Source of the DNA: Raphanus sativus
Lineage: Eukaryota; Streptophyta; Magnoliopsida; Brassicales; Brassicaceae
Assembly (NCBI RefSeq): GCF_000801105.2
Contig: NC_079517.1
Location: 21,585,579-21,649,578, forward strand
Direction of reading: 5' to 3'
DNA length: 64,000 bases
The translations under genes were made by a program, and so were the position numbers. Below, in pieces: positions 12,268 through 25,400 of the stretch. How positions within the stretch are numbered: position 1 is the stretch's first letter; every line of letters begins with the position of its first letter. Below the pieces are notes generated by a model. The model was not told where the DNA came from. It searched no databases and saw only the letters and a list, made by a program, of their open reading frames with translations.

Positions 12268-13083
12268 AGAAGCTTACTATATTTTTTATTCAATATTTTT
12301 TCTTTGTTAGAGTTTATCCTTTATTTAAATAAAGTTTTAGTATATATATATATATAATGTTAAAACAATTTTTTAATATAACTTCAGATTAATCAATGGT
12401 TATCCACCAGAATATGCTTCAAAATCCGTTTAAACCAAGAAAATCACATTCCTAATCACATGATGTGGTGTACGTTCAAAAGGGTGACAAAACTAAAAAT
12501 TTAAAACAGAATAATAAAACATAGCATATTTGCCAACAAATATGTGAAATCGCTAGCTAGAACTTACAACTATTTCCTTTTGGCCAAAAGTTCACGGAAA
12601 TCATGAATATATATGTTTTGGAAGTTCTTAAACAATGCTTTTCTGATCTTCACTTAGTGATCTCTTTAGTTGCTGGAGGAATATCAAAAAGTCCGGTTCC
12701 TCTTGCTTCTCCTCGGTTAATGCTTCTTAAATTGATCCTATCACCAGAGAGAGAAAAAAAAACATTATGATGAGTTTTAAAGTTACTGATACGTGAAACG
12801 TATCTTTTGGACCCAAATAGAAACAGAGCAAAGGAAACAAACGTAGATGATGATAAGAACTATATTACAACATTGAGAGAATTTATAATGGAGTCTCTCA
12901 CCTCCCCCTCTTGTGATCTAATCTCTAGATAAGGATCTCTCTTATTATCACTTTGCATGGAAGGTTAAAGACTCGTGACCCAGCTCACTTACTCTAACCC
13001 ATTAGCCACTTTGTATCTTCTGAAAATGATCCTCGTAACAGTTATCTGAAATGGCATAAGTGAAAGTTTGAATCTAACTTTTA
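12268..13083. other. Helitron B interior, no clear gene
   Basis: AT-rich with a short TA run near 12343. On the - strand around 12655-12740 there is a short open coding-like stretch (INRGEARGTGLFDIPP) of unknown origin. Nothing else is supportable. Confidence 0.4.
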
Positions 13084-13220
13084 CCTTGATGCTTTGTGGT
13101 AAGCCAGAAGCCGACATCTTTAAGAAGCTTTTAATCAGAGGCGTCCGTGTTAAATTCCATGCTTTCGCACATTAACTCTTGCCCTGCTTCTTCAGCAAGA
13201 ACAATCACCATGTGATCACT
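13084..13220 (-). pseudogene. Captured fragment of a 6-phosphofructokinase gene
   Basis: The - strand reads HMVIVLAEEAGQEL..., then a linker, ...DASD, a stop, and KLLKDVGFWL. This matches the plant ATP-dependent phosphofructokinase pattern VIVxAEGAGQ(D/E)L...DASGNKLLKDVGxWL. The intact enzyme phosphorylates fructose 6-phosphate in glycolysis. Here only about 45 codons remain, the usual AEGAGQ glycine is Glu, and the DASGN segment is broken by an in-frame stop, so it is dead. It lies inside Helitron B on the same strand as that element, which suggests exon capture. Confidence 0.6.
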
Positions 13221-15120
13221 CAACCTTGATCCGTTTATCAAAGAACTCCAAGAGTCTACTTCCCTTAGAGATAAGACGCTGACTAAGGAGTAAGGCAGCA
13301 ATCGACATCTCTGCTAGCTTATGTAGCATGCATTGCTATGAATCCTGTTGTAAGCCATTGAAAGGTCTTTACCGGTAATGTTAAAAACAAAAACGCAAAA
13401 ATATAACTTACAACTGCAACGACTCATGAGATTAACATACCCGATACCATTCTAATTACTCTCTGCTTCAACATGTGATGTGTTGATGCTCGGTGAGCTT
13501 CCTCAACAAACCTGTAGTATATAACCACCACGATCGTTGATGCATGATTCTCATTCCAAGACGGATGTTCCCGAAGATGAGATGTCATCTTTGACCTGTT
13601 GTTATTGTAGTATTCAAGGGATGGCTTCATTCAACTATATTATTCATTTCCCTGTAATAACCAAAGCAACCAACCTTAAATCTGTAATCACATACCAAAC
13701 AACAAACTTAGCAGTTAAATGGTAAAGGATACATTAAAGTTATCACCATCTAATGATCTTAGGAGTTTGCTTTGGTATTACAAACATCCACTTCAAACAC
13801 AATGTGCTCAACTCGAATTGACTCTAGCAAAGAGAAACCCAAACTTACTTTCTTACTTTCTCAATAAATAATCGAACAAAAATGTGTGTTTATATATATG
13901 TTTCATAAAATCATAACAGAGGAATTAGTACATATTGGTTCAAAAAAAGAAAAGGAATTAGGACGTACAGCTAAAAATCTAGATTGTCCAAACGAACCCA
14001 TCTCAGAGTTCCTTTCCCAGCTTTTTGTGAGACCTCTTTATCTTTGCAACCTGAGTCTCCATAGCAAAACCAACAACAACCCAATAATAAAGTTTATGCC
14101 TTTTCATGATAAGAAAAGTTATAACCTTTTCTAGGTACCAAGAAATTTTTTTGACACAGAAATCAAAATCTTTAGAGCCAAAACAGTGTATAAATTCCAC
14201 CAATTAGAATCACAAAAGGACAAAAGACTTTATCATGATTAAAAACACTAAGAATTGATCATGATAAAACACTGAAACCCACGTAGATTCTGGCTGTACC
14301 ATATAATTTTAGTGATTCCATTCACAATAAATATAAACCCAAATACAGTGAAGTAGATTACATATCCTCTTCATATAAGTAAATAAGTAACGACACACGG
14401 ACACATGACCATGAATTAAGTTTGTTTCAACCCAACATTAATCTAAATGCATGAAGTAAGCTGAGCTGAAAAAAAAAATGAGCTGAAAAGTTACGATCCT
14501 TAATATCTGATACGGAAAAAAAAACAAAACAAAACAATAGATGCAGACCTATTCTTTGCTCATCAACTGTTGAAGACTGTCTTTAAGAACATAACTAAAC
14601 TATTAAGGATTGAGAAGAGAGAAATGATGAATTTTATGGGAGGAAACTTACATACTTATAGCTGCAGATTCTCATAACGGAAGGAAGGAGAGGATGTATT
14701 GGACGACAGATCGTGTGATGAGTGGGAAAATAGAGTTAAATAGAGCATTAATGAAAATAATTGAATGCAGAAGTTCCGTAACGGTGCCTGTTTTTGATAC
14801 TCGTTGAGATGAACTTCAAGCAAATCAACAGAGACGTCGGCTGCGATAAGGTATATGAACAACGTTTTCGTCGGAGAGGTATGTGAACAACGCCGTCGTC
14901 GGAGATCGAACAGTAGGATGAACCCTAAAATTCGATGGAAGGCGGATGAGGACGACAAAGGTTTCTCTCTGTTGGGCTCCTATGCTTCCGTAACACCTAA
15001 AGCCCAACAAACATAACCCAAGAAAATGACGAACACATCTTTTAAATGAAACGTAGCGTATTACACAAATGATCACGTGTCGAACGCTAATCACTTTATT
15101 TAGTGACGTGGCAACACTAG
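13221..15120 (-). other. Helitron B interior, mixed coding-like scraps
   Basis: The - strand between about 13221 and 13340 reads an open segment containing MSIAALLLSQRLISKGSRLL. Other short open stretches occur near 14650-14960. None can be assigned to a family. The remainder is AT-rich, ending at the Helitron 5' terminus (15152). Confidence 0.35.
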
Positions 15121-15152
15121 AGAAGAGAGTAGCTCTTCTTTATATAAATAGA

Positions 15153-17640
15153 TATATATATATATATATTATATATATATATATTAATCAAAACAGTGAT
15201 GTATTGTCGGTTTTGTCCTTGATATTTTTCAAATTTTACAGTCAAAAAACAACTCTCAAGCTGTATTTATTTTTTTCAAATTTTTATTTTTTATTTCTTG
15301 TTTATTTTTTATTATCTTTTTCCTTATTTTCTAAAATGTGAAAATGATTAGTTATACTATTTATAATAGTTGTACTATGTTAAAAATTTATTATCAAAAA
15401 ATCAACACATTATCATCTTATATCCATTTTTTCTCTCCCGAAACTAAAACTCAATTGTGCGAGTTTCACAACAAAGAAAAACACATAGTATTATTAAAAC
15501 AACTACTACAACTCGAACGAGTATAACAAGGACAACTAAAATACATATAACCAACACAACTAGAATATAAATAACTAGTATAATAAGTATAATTAATACA
15601 ACTAGAACGTGTATAAATAATACATATCTGCAAATTTTGTCCAGACAACATATAATCATAACTTTTAATTTTGCTAAATCTTTGTTTGTTTAATGGTTTT
15701 ATGTGATGTGATAAAGATTTGGTTTATTAGTTGTATCAGTTGTACTAGTTGTACAATGTCGAAGAGAACCATTACCATTAATGTAGAAAGTAGCTATAAA
15801 ATCGTTGGTTGGCAACAGAAATATAAATAAAAATAACTGCTGGGAACGAACGCTAAGAAAAAAGAATAATCAAGACGAAAACCATTTACCATTAAATAAA
15901 AATTAAGGAAAGTTTATTTATTTATATAGGAAAACAATTAGGATTTTTCTTAGGAAAAATTTGGAGAAATACTTTCATATAAAATTTTATCTTGAAAACT
16001 ATACCATCATATATTTTTTGGAAAAACACACTTATTCATAAGTCAAATTACCCAAATATCCAATTACAATGTTGATAATTATTTTTTTAATAAACACAAA
16101 TAACTTTAGAAATATTTGCGTTTGAAAAAGCATCTTTTAAACTCTTACCTTTCCAAACAAAATGTTCTTCAGTTTTTTTTTTCAAGAGAATTTCCTGTAC
16201 CTCTGATTGAAAGATCTGTTTTTGGTTCCGATGTATGATTGACATATGAAACAAACCCAGAGAGGAAATATAAGAGGCAAATGGTGCATTGATATATATT
16301 TTCTCTTTTTTATTATTTTTCTTCTTTGACCAGAAAATATTTATTCTATGAACTTTGTGAATCTAGAGCACGTAAGAACTCTTACAGTTTTTTCTTTTTT
16401 TCCTTTTTAAGAACTCTTACAGTTATAAATTCTTAACGTATTTTTTACTGTTCTTATATGTATAATTCAACCCATTCATCTTTCTATGCCGTAAGGATAC
16501 CAAAAATTAACAACATGAATATGTTTAAAAAAAATCAAAACGTTTATTTACAACAAACACAAATAATAATATTTTAAAAGTTTAATTTAGTTATATACTT
16601 TCTGAATTAATAATATGATTATAAAAAATACTAATTATACCAAGGGTAAAAACATCTTATTACAAGTAACAAAGTCTAATTTTCAAAAAACAAAAAAAAA
16701 GAAGTGTATTTTTCAAATTTCAAATCACAAATAAGGTATTTTTCAAATTATCCCTTTTTCTTAACTGGATTGTTATTTTGGCATGGCGCAAAAAATAAGA
16801 TTGATATTTTGGCTCATTCTTAATTTATATTTTAAGATAAAATGTGTGATTGGTTGGGTTTTAGAAGGTAACTTTAGTTTTAATTTTTATCTAACCTTTA
16901 AAATCACATATCATGCTTTATATTTGTTTTTAAAACTACAGCAAAAAATAAAATAAAAAATGACTGTAACAACCTTATTTTCTAAAACTCCATATTTTTT
17001 TTGTAGAAAATATATTGTTGTACCAATAAATTTTAAAGCCACATCACTCAAATCTAAATTAAAAATTCTACAGCCTAAATCCTTCAGTAAATTTTCTATA
17101 GTTACGGCTGAATCAATCACTTCCAAGAACTGGATTGAAAACATATATCCAATTACATGGAATGAAAATGGGTAAAGGATATCCATGCTCTTTAAATGAA
17201 TGAACTTGTTTAACTGAATTTGAAAGTCTTTTATACTTTTCCAACTAATTTTTTTTAGTTTTTCTTAAATGCAATACAAATGGAATTTAAAATGTTAAAT
17301 GAAAGAAAACACAACAAGAATATACCACATGCGGACCGGGCTGGTATTAAACCTAAGCAAACCGACTAGAGGACAAAAGGGAAGAACCGGCACTGAGATT
17401 TAGTTTGAAAGTTTCTATTAGAATTTTTGGTGTTATATGCAAGAAACAGTTTATGCCATTGTACAACATTTTCCGTACAATAAAATAAAGAAAAGAATCG
17501 TTCTATGGCAGCTTTGAAACGGAACGAATCTGTGTGTATGGTCCACTTTTAGATCCTTTACTCTAGCTGACAACAAAAAAAGATCCTTTACGTTCGTCTT
17601 GCCCTAAGCTTTTGGAATTTCCCTCTCTCCTTCCTCTGTG
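15153..17640. other. AT-rich intergenic DNA
   Basis: Starts with a (TA)n microsatellite (15153-15183). Around 15490-15640 there is an irregular ACAACTAGAATATAA-like repetition. I see no gene and no terminal repeats. Confidence 0.55.
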
Positions 17641-17648
17641 CTAACGTA

Positions 17649-18440
17649 CCGGGATGACCACTTCGGTTATTTTATCGGTTTGGTTTGATTAATTTGGTTT
17701 TACAATTTTTTCAACTGATGTAAACCATAATTATTTCGATTTGGATCAGTTTCGGTTTTGTTTGTATTCGGTTTGGTTTGTATTTCAGTTCGATTCAATC
17801 AGATTTCTTCGAGTTTAGTGTTTTAAAAGAAATCATATTTTAAAACATAAATACATGGTTAGGAAATCGTGTGATTATGGAAAAATAAAATATGTAAACT
17901 AAATTCAATATAAAACTGAAACAAAAATCTCTAAAACACACAAAAAGTTTATAAAACACGATTAAATCAAAGTTAACTGAAGTAAATAGAAAATTAAAAA
18001 ACATTGTTAATAATATATTTTAAAAAATAAACTATGTAAATTAAATTAATATAAAACTGAAAACCTTTAAAATTACAAAAAAAATATAAGAACACAATCA
18101 AACTAAAGTTAACTAAAGTAAATAAAACAATTTAAAAAACAAACATCGTTAATAAAGTTAGTTTACAAAAAAACATCGTTAATAAAGTTAATAGTGACTT
18201 TAGTCTTATATTTTAGTATTGTATATTGCTAATATGTTTAATTCAAATAATAACAAAAATATATTGGTTTATCGGTCCGATTTAATTCGTTTCGATTCGG
18301 ATCGATTTCGCTTCGGTTGGTTCGGATTGGGAAATTCTTAAACCAAACTATTTTATAATAGACTTTCGTTTGATTTGGATCGGTTTCGATTCAGTTGATA
18401 CGGTTTGACTTGGTTCGGTTCGTTTTTTTATCTATCCCTA
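17649..18440. mobile_element. Possible non-autonomous hAT-type element
   Basis: The left edge GGGATGACC...CGGTTTGGTTTG and the right edge ...TTGGTTCGGTTCG(T)nATCTATCCC look like the short ends plus CGGTTTGGTT-type subterminal repeats of plant hAT derivatives. I could not confirm an 8-bp target duplication, and there is no transposase coding. Confidence 0.3.
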
Positions 18441-18640
18441 ACTATATATAGGATAAAACATTGGAATACTTTTATTTATTTATTTTTTAAAGCTCTTGGT
18501 ATTTAGTATTTACTAAGTTGGGTATTTTGGGTAAGATGACTACACGTTTCTAAACCATAAATAAATGCCTTTACAATAGTATCATATCATGTAAAATAAA
18601 TGGTTAACAGCTTAGCAACATAAACTGTTTTACAAAACAA

Positions 18641-19287
18641 CTAGATTTTGATCCGCGCTTTTGAAGCGCGGAATATTTTACGATGAAAAATTTCACTAAT
18701 AATTTAACAAATATTTTGGTTATTTTTAAAGAGTGTGTATTTAAAATATTTTTGCATTTAAATCACTATTTTTAAATTCAACCCGATTGTGATTATACCG
18801 GTTAATCCGGAGATCTGACAATTCAATTTATGTTTTTAAAATATTCATATTAAAAAATCACTAAAACCTGAGACTAACCGATTGAACTGATGGATGACCG
18901 AAATGTAATCTAATTGGATTTAAATTGTAATAGTTTCATAATTTGTAATCTTATAATCGAAATTTTAAAGTTCACTATTTTGCAATTTATGAAATTATGA
19001 CGTTTCTACAAAATTTTAAAGAGAAAATGATAGATATAAAATAACTAAGATTAATTATTGTATTATTTGGAAACATTGATAGTAGTATAAAAAATATATT
19101 GTTTAGAAACATTGATAGTAGTATAAAGAAATAAGTATATTGTTTGAAAACATGGATAGTAGTATAAAGAAAAGAACATTAGTGACTTAATATATGTTTA
19201 ACTATAAAGTATAAAGGTGTATTTAATTTAAAAACTTACAAAATAAATGTTAGGTCCAACAGAATGTTTCTGTTTTAATAAGATAGA
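18641..19287 (-). mobile_element. Small non-autonomous Helitron (D)
   Basis: 647 bp. On the - strand it starts TCTATCTTATTAAAACAG at 19287. It ends CCGCGCTTCAAAAGCGCGG, then ATCAAAATCTAG at 18641. It is flanked by A (18640) and T (19288) on the + strand, the expected A/T target. It is AT-rich and noncoding. It shares its 5' end with Helitron E inside SUS5. Confidence 0.85.
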
Positions 19288-19314
19288 TATACATAAAAAT
19301 ATAGAAGTAAATTT

Positions 19315-20623
19315 TTAACGCCCCGACTGCCCACGGTTAATGGGCCATCTACGCCTGTTCACTCGTGCCCCCCCCCCCCCCACACAGAGGAAAGTATTGC
19401 AGATATGTAAATACAACCAGAACAAAAAAAAAATCTTAGTCATGTGTGCGTCAGGGATAAATAGATCTATTTCACTATGAGAGAATTATATTTGGTACAT
19501 ACACTGTTGTCAATATAATTGTAAATTTTTAATATAGCGAAAATAATATAAAAAATTAAAAAGTTTAACCTCGTGATTTGTTAGTTCATACAATGAATGA
19601 AAACTAAATCAAATAGGATAATCTTAAATCTTTCTATATATATATATATATATATATATGACCTTTCATTATTCATATAATAATATATTTATTTAGTTAT
19701 TCATATAAAATAATAATATATATTTAGTAAAATCATAATAAATATATATATATATATCTGGATCCCATCATGTTTCAATGGTTGGTCCATTAATTTTTCT
19801 ATGGCTTGAAAGTCTTGTTTACTCACCATACAATCACTACCCGACATTTGTCCGTGCTTTGGCTCACTTACACAATATCACGATATCGCAAATCATTTTT
19901 CGATAGGTCATCCATCCTTCAAATACGCTACCTCAAGCATGCTTAACCCTAGAGTTTTAAATGAATGTGCTCTCGAAAAGGTAAGTGCGCTTTAATGGCA
20001 TAAATAGCCAAATCAATTCTTTTAAACTTTTTCATATATTATAATCTGGAATGTTACAATTGATCGCCTTTCAAAGAACGCAACGTCCTCGTTGCGCCCC
20101 ACGACAGGTCTTAAGACGCCTCTTGGGTCAGAACCGAGATGACTAACCAGCTATGATACCACTTGTAACGTCCCGACCGCCCACAGTTAATGGGCCACCC
20201 ATTCTCGCTCATTCAGCCCATGGGCCCCGTCTTGTTCCAACTGTCAGTCCTTTAAGTTTTTCGAGGCTCGAAAGTTTTGTTTATTCACCTTGCAATCATC
20301 ACCCAACATTTTCCTGTGTTTTGGCTTCACTCACACGTATTGCAAATCACTTTCGAATAGGTCATCCACCATTCTATTGCTCCAGCTCAACCATACTTAA
20401 CTCTAGAGTTCTAAATAGATGTGCTCGTGTTTTGGCCTCACTCACACGTATTGCAAATCACTTTCGGATAGGTCATCCATCATTCTATTGCTCCAGCTCA
20501 ACCATACTTAACTCTGGAATTCTAAATAGATGTGCTCCTGAAAAGGTAAATGTATTTTGATGACATATGTATCAAAATCAATTCTCTTAATGTTTTATAT
20601 ATATTACAATCTGGAATATTACA
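19315..20623 (-). mobile_element. Miniature LTR element (TRIM-like) with 105-bp interior
   Basis: Two copies of an LTR that begins TGTAACGTCCCGACCGCCC in the right copy (20164-20623) and ends GGAATATTACA. The left copy (19315-20058) has lost the G of its TG end. It also carries about 380 extra bases (about 19378-19758) next to a run of 16-17 C. Between the copies are only 105 bases, containing the reverse complement of a tRNA-Met-like primer site (GCTATGATACCA, 20150-20161). This puts the element on the - strand. AATTT flanks both ends (19310-19314 and 20624-20628), consistent with a target duplication. No coding capacity. Confidence 0.7.
20316..20537 (+). repeat. 111-bp tandem duplication inside one LTR
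   Basis: Two adjacent, nearly identical 111-bp units (20316-20426 and 20427-20537) in the right LTR. The left LTR has one unit. The open frame through it is incidental. Confidence 0.85.
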
Positions 20624-20947
20624 AATTTATTCATAACTAAGATTTCCGTTGCATCTATTTTTGTTTTGAAAAATAAAACAAATGGCCTACATATTTTTAA
20701 TTAGTGCATATACTTTGTGTAACGTTTATAAATAATAAACTGCATATTGGCTATTTTTGACTTATTCGACAGTAGAATTATTACTTCTTACAACATATTT
20801 TACTGTCATCCCCTATATATTAATCCTGGAGCATTACAACATTGTTTGGTAGTCACATGTTAGAGAAATGGTTGGTCCATCTACACATATATTATAGTTT
20901 TTATTAAATAATTATTAAATTAATTATTAATATACAAAATAATATTA

Positions 20948-22125
20948 TCTATTCTTTCCTTAAATAAAAGATATGGAACTTCCTAATATGATTGACATAT
21001 ATATCACCATTAATGATTATGAATAATAAAAATTTGATAATATTTTTATCCTCTATACTTTTCGTTTAATTTTAGTTGTTAAAATAAATTAAACAATCAC
21101 ATTAAAAGCATATAATAAAAAAAATTATATTTTTTCTTAAATGTTGCATTTCGAATTTTTTAAAACGATTATAGATTACTAAAAATGGTACAACCCTCAC
21201 ATTGAAAAATTTGTATCAATGGTAACTTTTTTTCAGTTCAGCCCATCGTTTTTAATGGACCTTGACCATTTTTTAATGATTAACTAAATAAACCACGTAC
21301 ATAATAGAAAGTGTTTTGGTTTAAAAATTGTTGCATACCCAAAATCAGTATGAATCATCGTCACTTTCATTTGAAATTTGGTTACAATAAAAAATATATG
21401 GTTGGGAAAATAATCCGAATGCAAATAACCGAACCAATCCAATCCAGAAAATAGTATGGAACTTTAATCAAATTGGTTAGATATCTGAACATGTTTAAAA
21501 TTTTGGTATCTAAAAAAACCGAAACCTAACCCGATTTGGACCAAAATATTTTGGGTATCCGAGTATATTTGAACCAAATTTATATATTTAAATATATTAT
21601 TTAAAAAAAATTAATATCTAAAATAAATATACAAAATACTTAAGATGATTTTAAATTGTCCAAACTACTTAGAAATATATAAAAATAGTAAAAATTATAT
21701 ATTTAAAATAACTAAACATTACTCAAAATACCAAAATACTGAAAATATCTATTCATTTTATATCCAAATATTTAAGTTAAACCAATTTTTATGTTAAGTT
21801 TAAGTATTTTGGTATACATTATTCAAATTTATATGTAACATATTATTTTTATTTTTCTGTTTTGAGAAATTTAAAGTATATATGAACTTTAAGTTTTAAA
21901 AAAAATTAAATGGGTTTTCTGAATCTAAGCCCAAACCGAACATATAAAGATTCGAACCAAGTTTACAAAGATCCAAACCGAACCTAACCAAACTAAATGA
22001 TACCTATCCACATGCCCCCTAATCAAATGTAAAAAAAAATAATGATAACAAAAAATGTATTATCTATTTAGATACAATATATTTTTAAAAAATTTGCTCC
22101 GCGCAAAGCGCGGATTATCATCTAG
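20948..22125 (+). mobile_element. Non-autonomous Helitron (F) upstream of SUS5
   Basis: The 3' end is clear: hairpin CTCCGCGCAAAGCGCGGA, then TTATCATCTAG at 22125 followed by T. The 5' end is placed at A|TCTATTCTTTCC (20948), which fits the A|TC rule but is less certain. The interior is AT-rich with degenerate CCGAACC-type repeats (21410-21560, 21930-22010) and no coding. The 3' end lies 325 bp before the SUS5 start codon. Confidence 0.65.
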
Positions 22126-22350
22126 TTAGCTTATTATTATATTGTGACAGAGCTTGAGACCAATTTAAATGAATTTTGTTTGACCAAAATTTATTTTCTT
22201 AGTTTCTCTCATGTGGCCAAACATTTCTTTGAATCCTTCGAAACACAAACAAGTAATTTGATTGGTTGGAGGACAAAACATTGCCTTGCGAAAACGAAAG
22301 GTATATGACAAACACAAATAACATATTCACATAGGCATTTCCGATCTGCC

Positions 22351-22359
22351 CTATAAAAG
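22351..22359 (+). promoter_or_regulatory. SUS5 TATA box
   Basis: CTATAAAAG, 91-99 bp upstream of the SUS5 ATG, the only good TATA match in the 325 bp between Helitron F and the gene. Transcription probably starts near 22380-22390. Confidence 0.6.
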
Positions 22360-22449
22360 TAGACAAAGTTGTCATCACGAAGACCATCCAAACCAACGTG
22401 AAACCCCACGTTTATTCTTCTTCCTATTAACCTTGAGATACATAACACA

Positions 22450-25400
22450 ATGGAAATGACTTCTGGATTGTTAGGCAATGGGATCCCAGAAGCGATGGGA
22501 CAAAACCGCGGGAACATAAAACGTTGCCTCGAGAAGTACATTGAGAAGGGCAGAAGGCTGATGAAATTGAACCAGTTGATGGATGAGATGGAGATTGTTA
22601 TCAATGATTTAGTCCAAAGAAAGCGAGTCATGGAAGGTGATCTTGGCAAGATCTTATGCTTCACTCAGGTCTTACCTACTCTATTAATTTTACAGTCAAT
22701 ATTTGAGAAAAACTATATGAAAATAACATTTCAATAAGCTTTTTATGTATATGAACATTATGCTAAGAATCTCATATATTTAGTGCATAATACTTTCCAA
22801 ACATATTATGTCAAATGGCAAGTTGATTTTTAATTTACAGGTCTATAATTTTCTATATCCAAATACTTGGCAATACATTATGTTATCTCTTACGAACTTG
22901 ATTATGTTTGTTTTAATTTTTCAAAATATTTATTTTTCATATATACACAAAATCACAAATATTAATTTCTTTGCGAAGAAATCATTGAACAGAATTTAAC
23001 AATATAAATGTGAATAAAACTGCAGGAGGCAGTGGTAATTCCTCCAAACATAGCATTTGCGGTACGAGGAAACCCGGGAAATTGGCAATATGTGAAGGTT
23101 AACTCTTCTGATCTTTCGGTGGAGGTTCTATTGAACACGCAATATCTCAAATTCAAAGAACTTCTGTTTGATGAGAACTGGTGCCTACACATTTTCTCTT
23201 ATTTTTCTTCATCAAATACATTCACTTTCGTGATATCTTGATCTATGTTTATAATTAGGGCTATGGATGAAAATGCGTTTGAGGTCGATTTTGGGGCGCT
23301 AGATTTCCCTCTGCCTCGGCTTTCACTGTCGTCTTCTGTAGGAAACGGCCTGAGTTTTGTGTCCTCAAAGCTTGGAGGCCGTTTAAACGACAACCAACAG
23401 TCTCTCGTGGACTACTTGTTGTCACTTGAGCATCAAGGAGAGGTTAGTATTTTTCTCTTTAAAATCAACTAGACCATGACCCGCTCGACCCGAGCGGGAG
23501 TCAATTTTTTTTTATCTTTGTTTTTACTAAATGTTATACATGATCGCAATGTGTATTAATATAAAATTTTGATAAATAACAATGTGTACTAATGTATTTA
23601 AATAAGCAATGTGTTTAATTACTAAATTTGATTTTTAAATTTTATGATAACGTAAAGTAGATTTTTCTATATTATTTAAAATATATAGTGCTATATATTT
23701 TGTATTTTCAACATTTATCATACAAAACTTACATTAGGGTATTATTTATATGAAAATATGTGTAACATAATATATTTATATATTATATAAACATATGCGC
23801 ACCCGCACAAATTTTATTTTTAAAATGTATTCTATATTGTTTAGTTTTATGTAGTATCTAGTTTGTATAATTCAATTTTGTGTTTAAAGAACAATATCAA
23901 AACTGTCTTTCATATGTAAAAATAACATTTTGCAAGCGCGAGTTGTGTCTTTTTATTGTAACACAAATTTATATAAAACTTACGTTTTTTTTGTACATTA
24001 CAAAATTTAATTTTTTAAAATAATTATTACGTAATTTCAAAGTGAATTTTATCTCTGAGGTCTAATATATTTGGTGTGTAATGGTTCAAAACATTTTCGA
24101 TGTATATTATATTTCAGTTTGGTTTGTTTTTATTATTATTGTATAAGTATAATACTATACAATATTACTGTATTCTATACAATATATGAAGCTATGTGTT
24201 ATTTGTTTTAGAAAGTAGATTAGGCCCAACGTAGTTATAAAAATAGTCATATCTTTATGCATGTGTCTATGACTTATCTACCTAATGTTATTCGCACCAA
24301 CAAAATCAATATGGCCAATGAAAGTATACTGATCAATTTAAAATGAATTGTATGGGATAATTATAGAACGATTAATATTTTTAGTATTCTTAGTATATAT
24401 CTTATTTAAATCGACATGTAATAAATGTGAAAGTCATATATGGAATATGGACAAAAAGAAGAACTGTATTTAAAGAAATACATCAATGCAAAGTTAGATT
24501 ATGGTATGTATTATATATAAAAAATGAGACATTTAATTTAAATATATGAAGTCCACCTTTAAAAATCTACCTAGAAGAAGTTGTAATGTTTCTGTTTTAA
24601 TAAGATAGATTGGTTCGTTGATCTGTTTCCTTGTATAAATGACTATTTTGAAATTTTTTTCACATGAAGATATCTTCCCAAAACATTTTTTAAAAAGAAC
24701 TAGTAAATAAGAACATGTATTATTTCTAAAAACAGTAAAATTTACCTTAAAGTAATCAAAGTACCAAAAATTTTAGGTTTTTGAAGGGCTTTTGAACTTA
24801 TGAATGGTTCTAATAAATTTAGATCCCCTTCCTAAGCTATTAGAAAAAAATTCATTTATCTAAAATGTGGCTTTGTAATTTTAAGGTTTATATGATAATT
24901 TCAAAAAACATATATGTCATTTTTAGAATTTCTCAGACTTATATCCATTTTCTTATGATATTATTTTCTTTCATGTGTTAAATTTTCATTTAACTAACAA
25001 AACCTGTATATTCTTTTGAATAAAAAAATATCACACTGGACATGATAACACAACTAGATCTTGACGAGGACAACCGCACAGTTATTTGTTTTCAGTTTAT
25101 ATACATAGATATTTGTTTTAGATCATTAGTGGTATATACTTTAATGTTAATCATATACGTAAACGTTTATATAACTATTTCAAATACAATAATTTGATAA
25201 TTTACATGTTATAGTTAATCAACTGTTTAAAACAGTCACATGTATTTGTCACTTCTTATTATATATTTATCTTATTATATTTGTATTTGGTTATTAAAAA
25301 AAATAATATGTTCATGAGAAAAAATATCTAAAAAATATTTTATATTTAATTTATGATAAATTATGACATGTCATTCAAAACTAGATTTCTTTTTACCAAT

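Larger units (their letters stand above)
4423..15152 (-). mobile_element. Helitron B, gene-fragment carrier, split by an LTR retrotransposon
   Basis: On the - strand the element begins with TC at 15152 (TCTATTTATATAAAG..., flanked by host A). It ends with CTAG at 4423-4426, preceded by a GC-rich hairpin (CCCGCCC-GTA-GGGCGGG, plus-strand 4431-4449). These are canonical Helitron ends: 5'-TC, a 3' hairpin about 10 bases from CTRR, and insertion between A and T. Removing the 6.3-kb CRM-like insertion (5973-12262) leaves about 4.4 kb. It carries host-like fragments, including a phosphofructokinase piece. Pairing these two ends is an inference from shared strand and the absence of any other end between them. 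No Rep/helicase ORF was found. Confidence 0.55.

Noticed and set aside
15444..15659. Hydrophobic Val/Leu/Ile-rich open frames on the - strand
   Set aside because: Produced by an irregular ACAACTA-like repeat; low complexity, no start context, no family.
20153..20560. 135-codon + strand frame with an internal repeat
   Set aside because: Lies in an LTR; the repeat is the 111-bp tandem DNA duplication (37 codons), which keeps the frame open by chance.
20808..20880. Alternative 5' end for Helitron F near TCATCCCCTATATATTAATCC
   Set aside because: The base before TC is G, not the expected A; the A|TCTATTC site at 20948 fits better, though this earlier sequence may be another element's edge.
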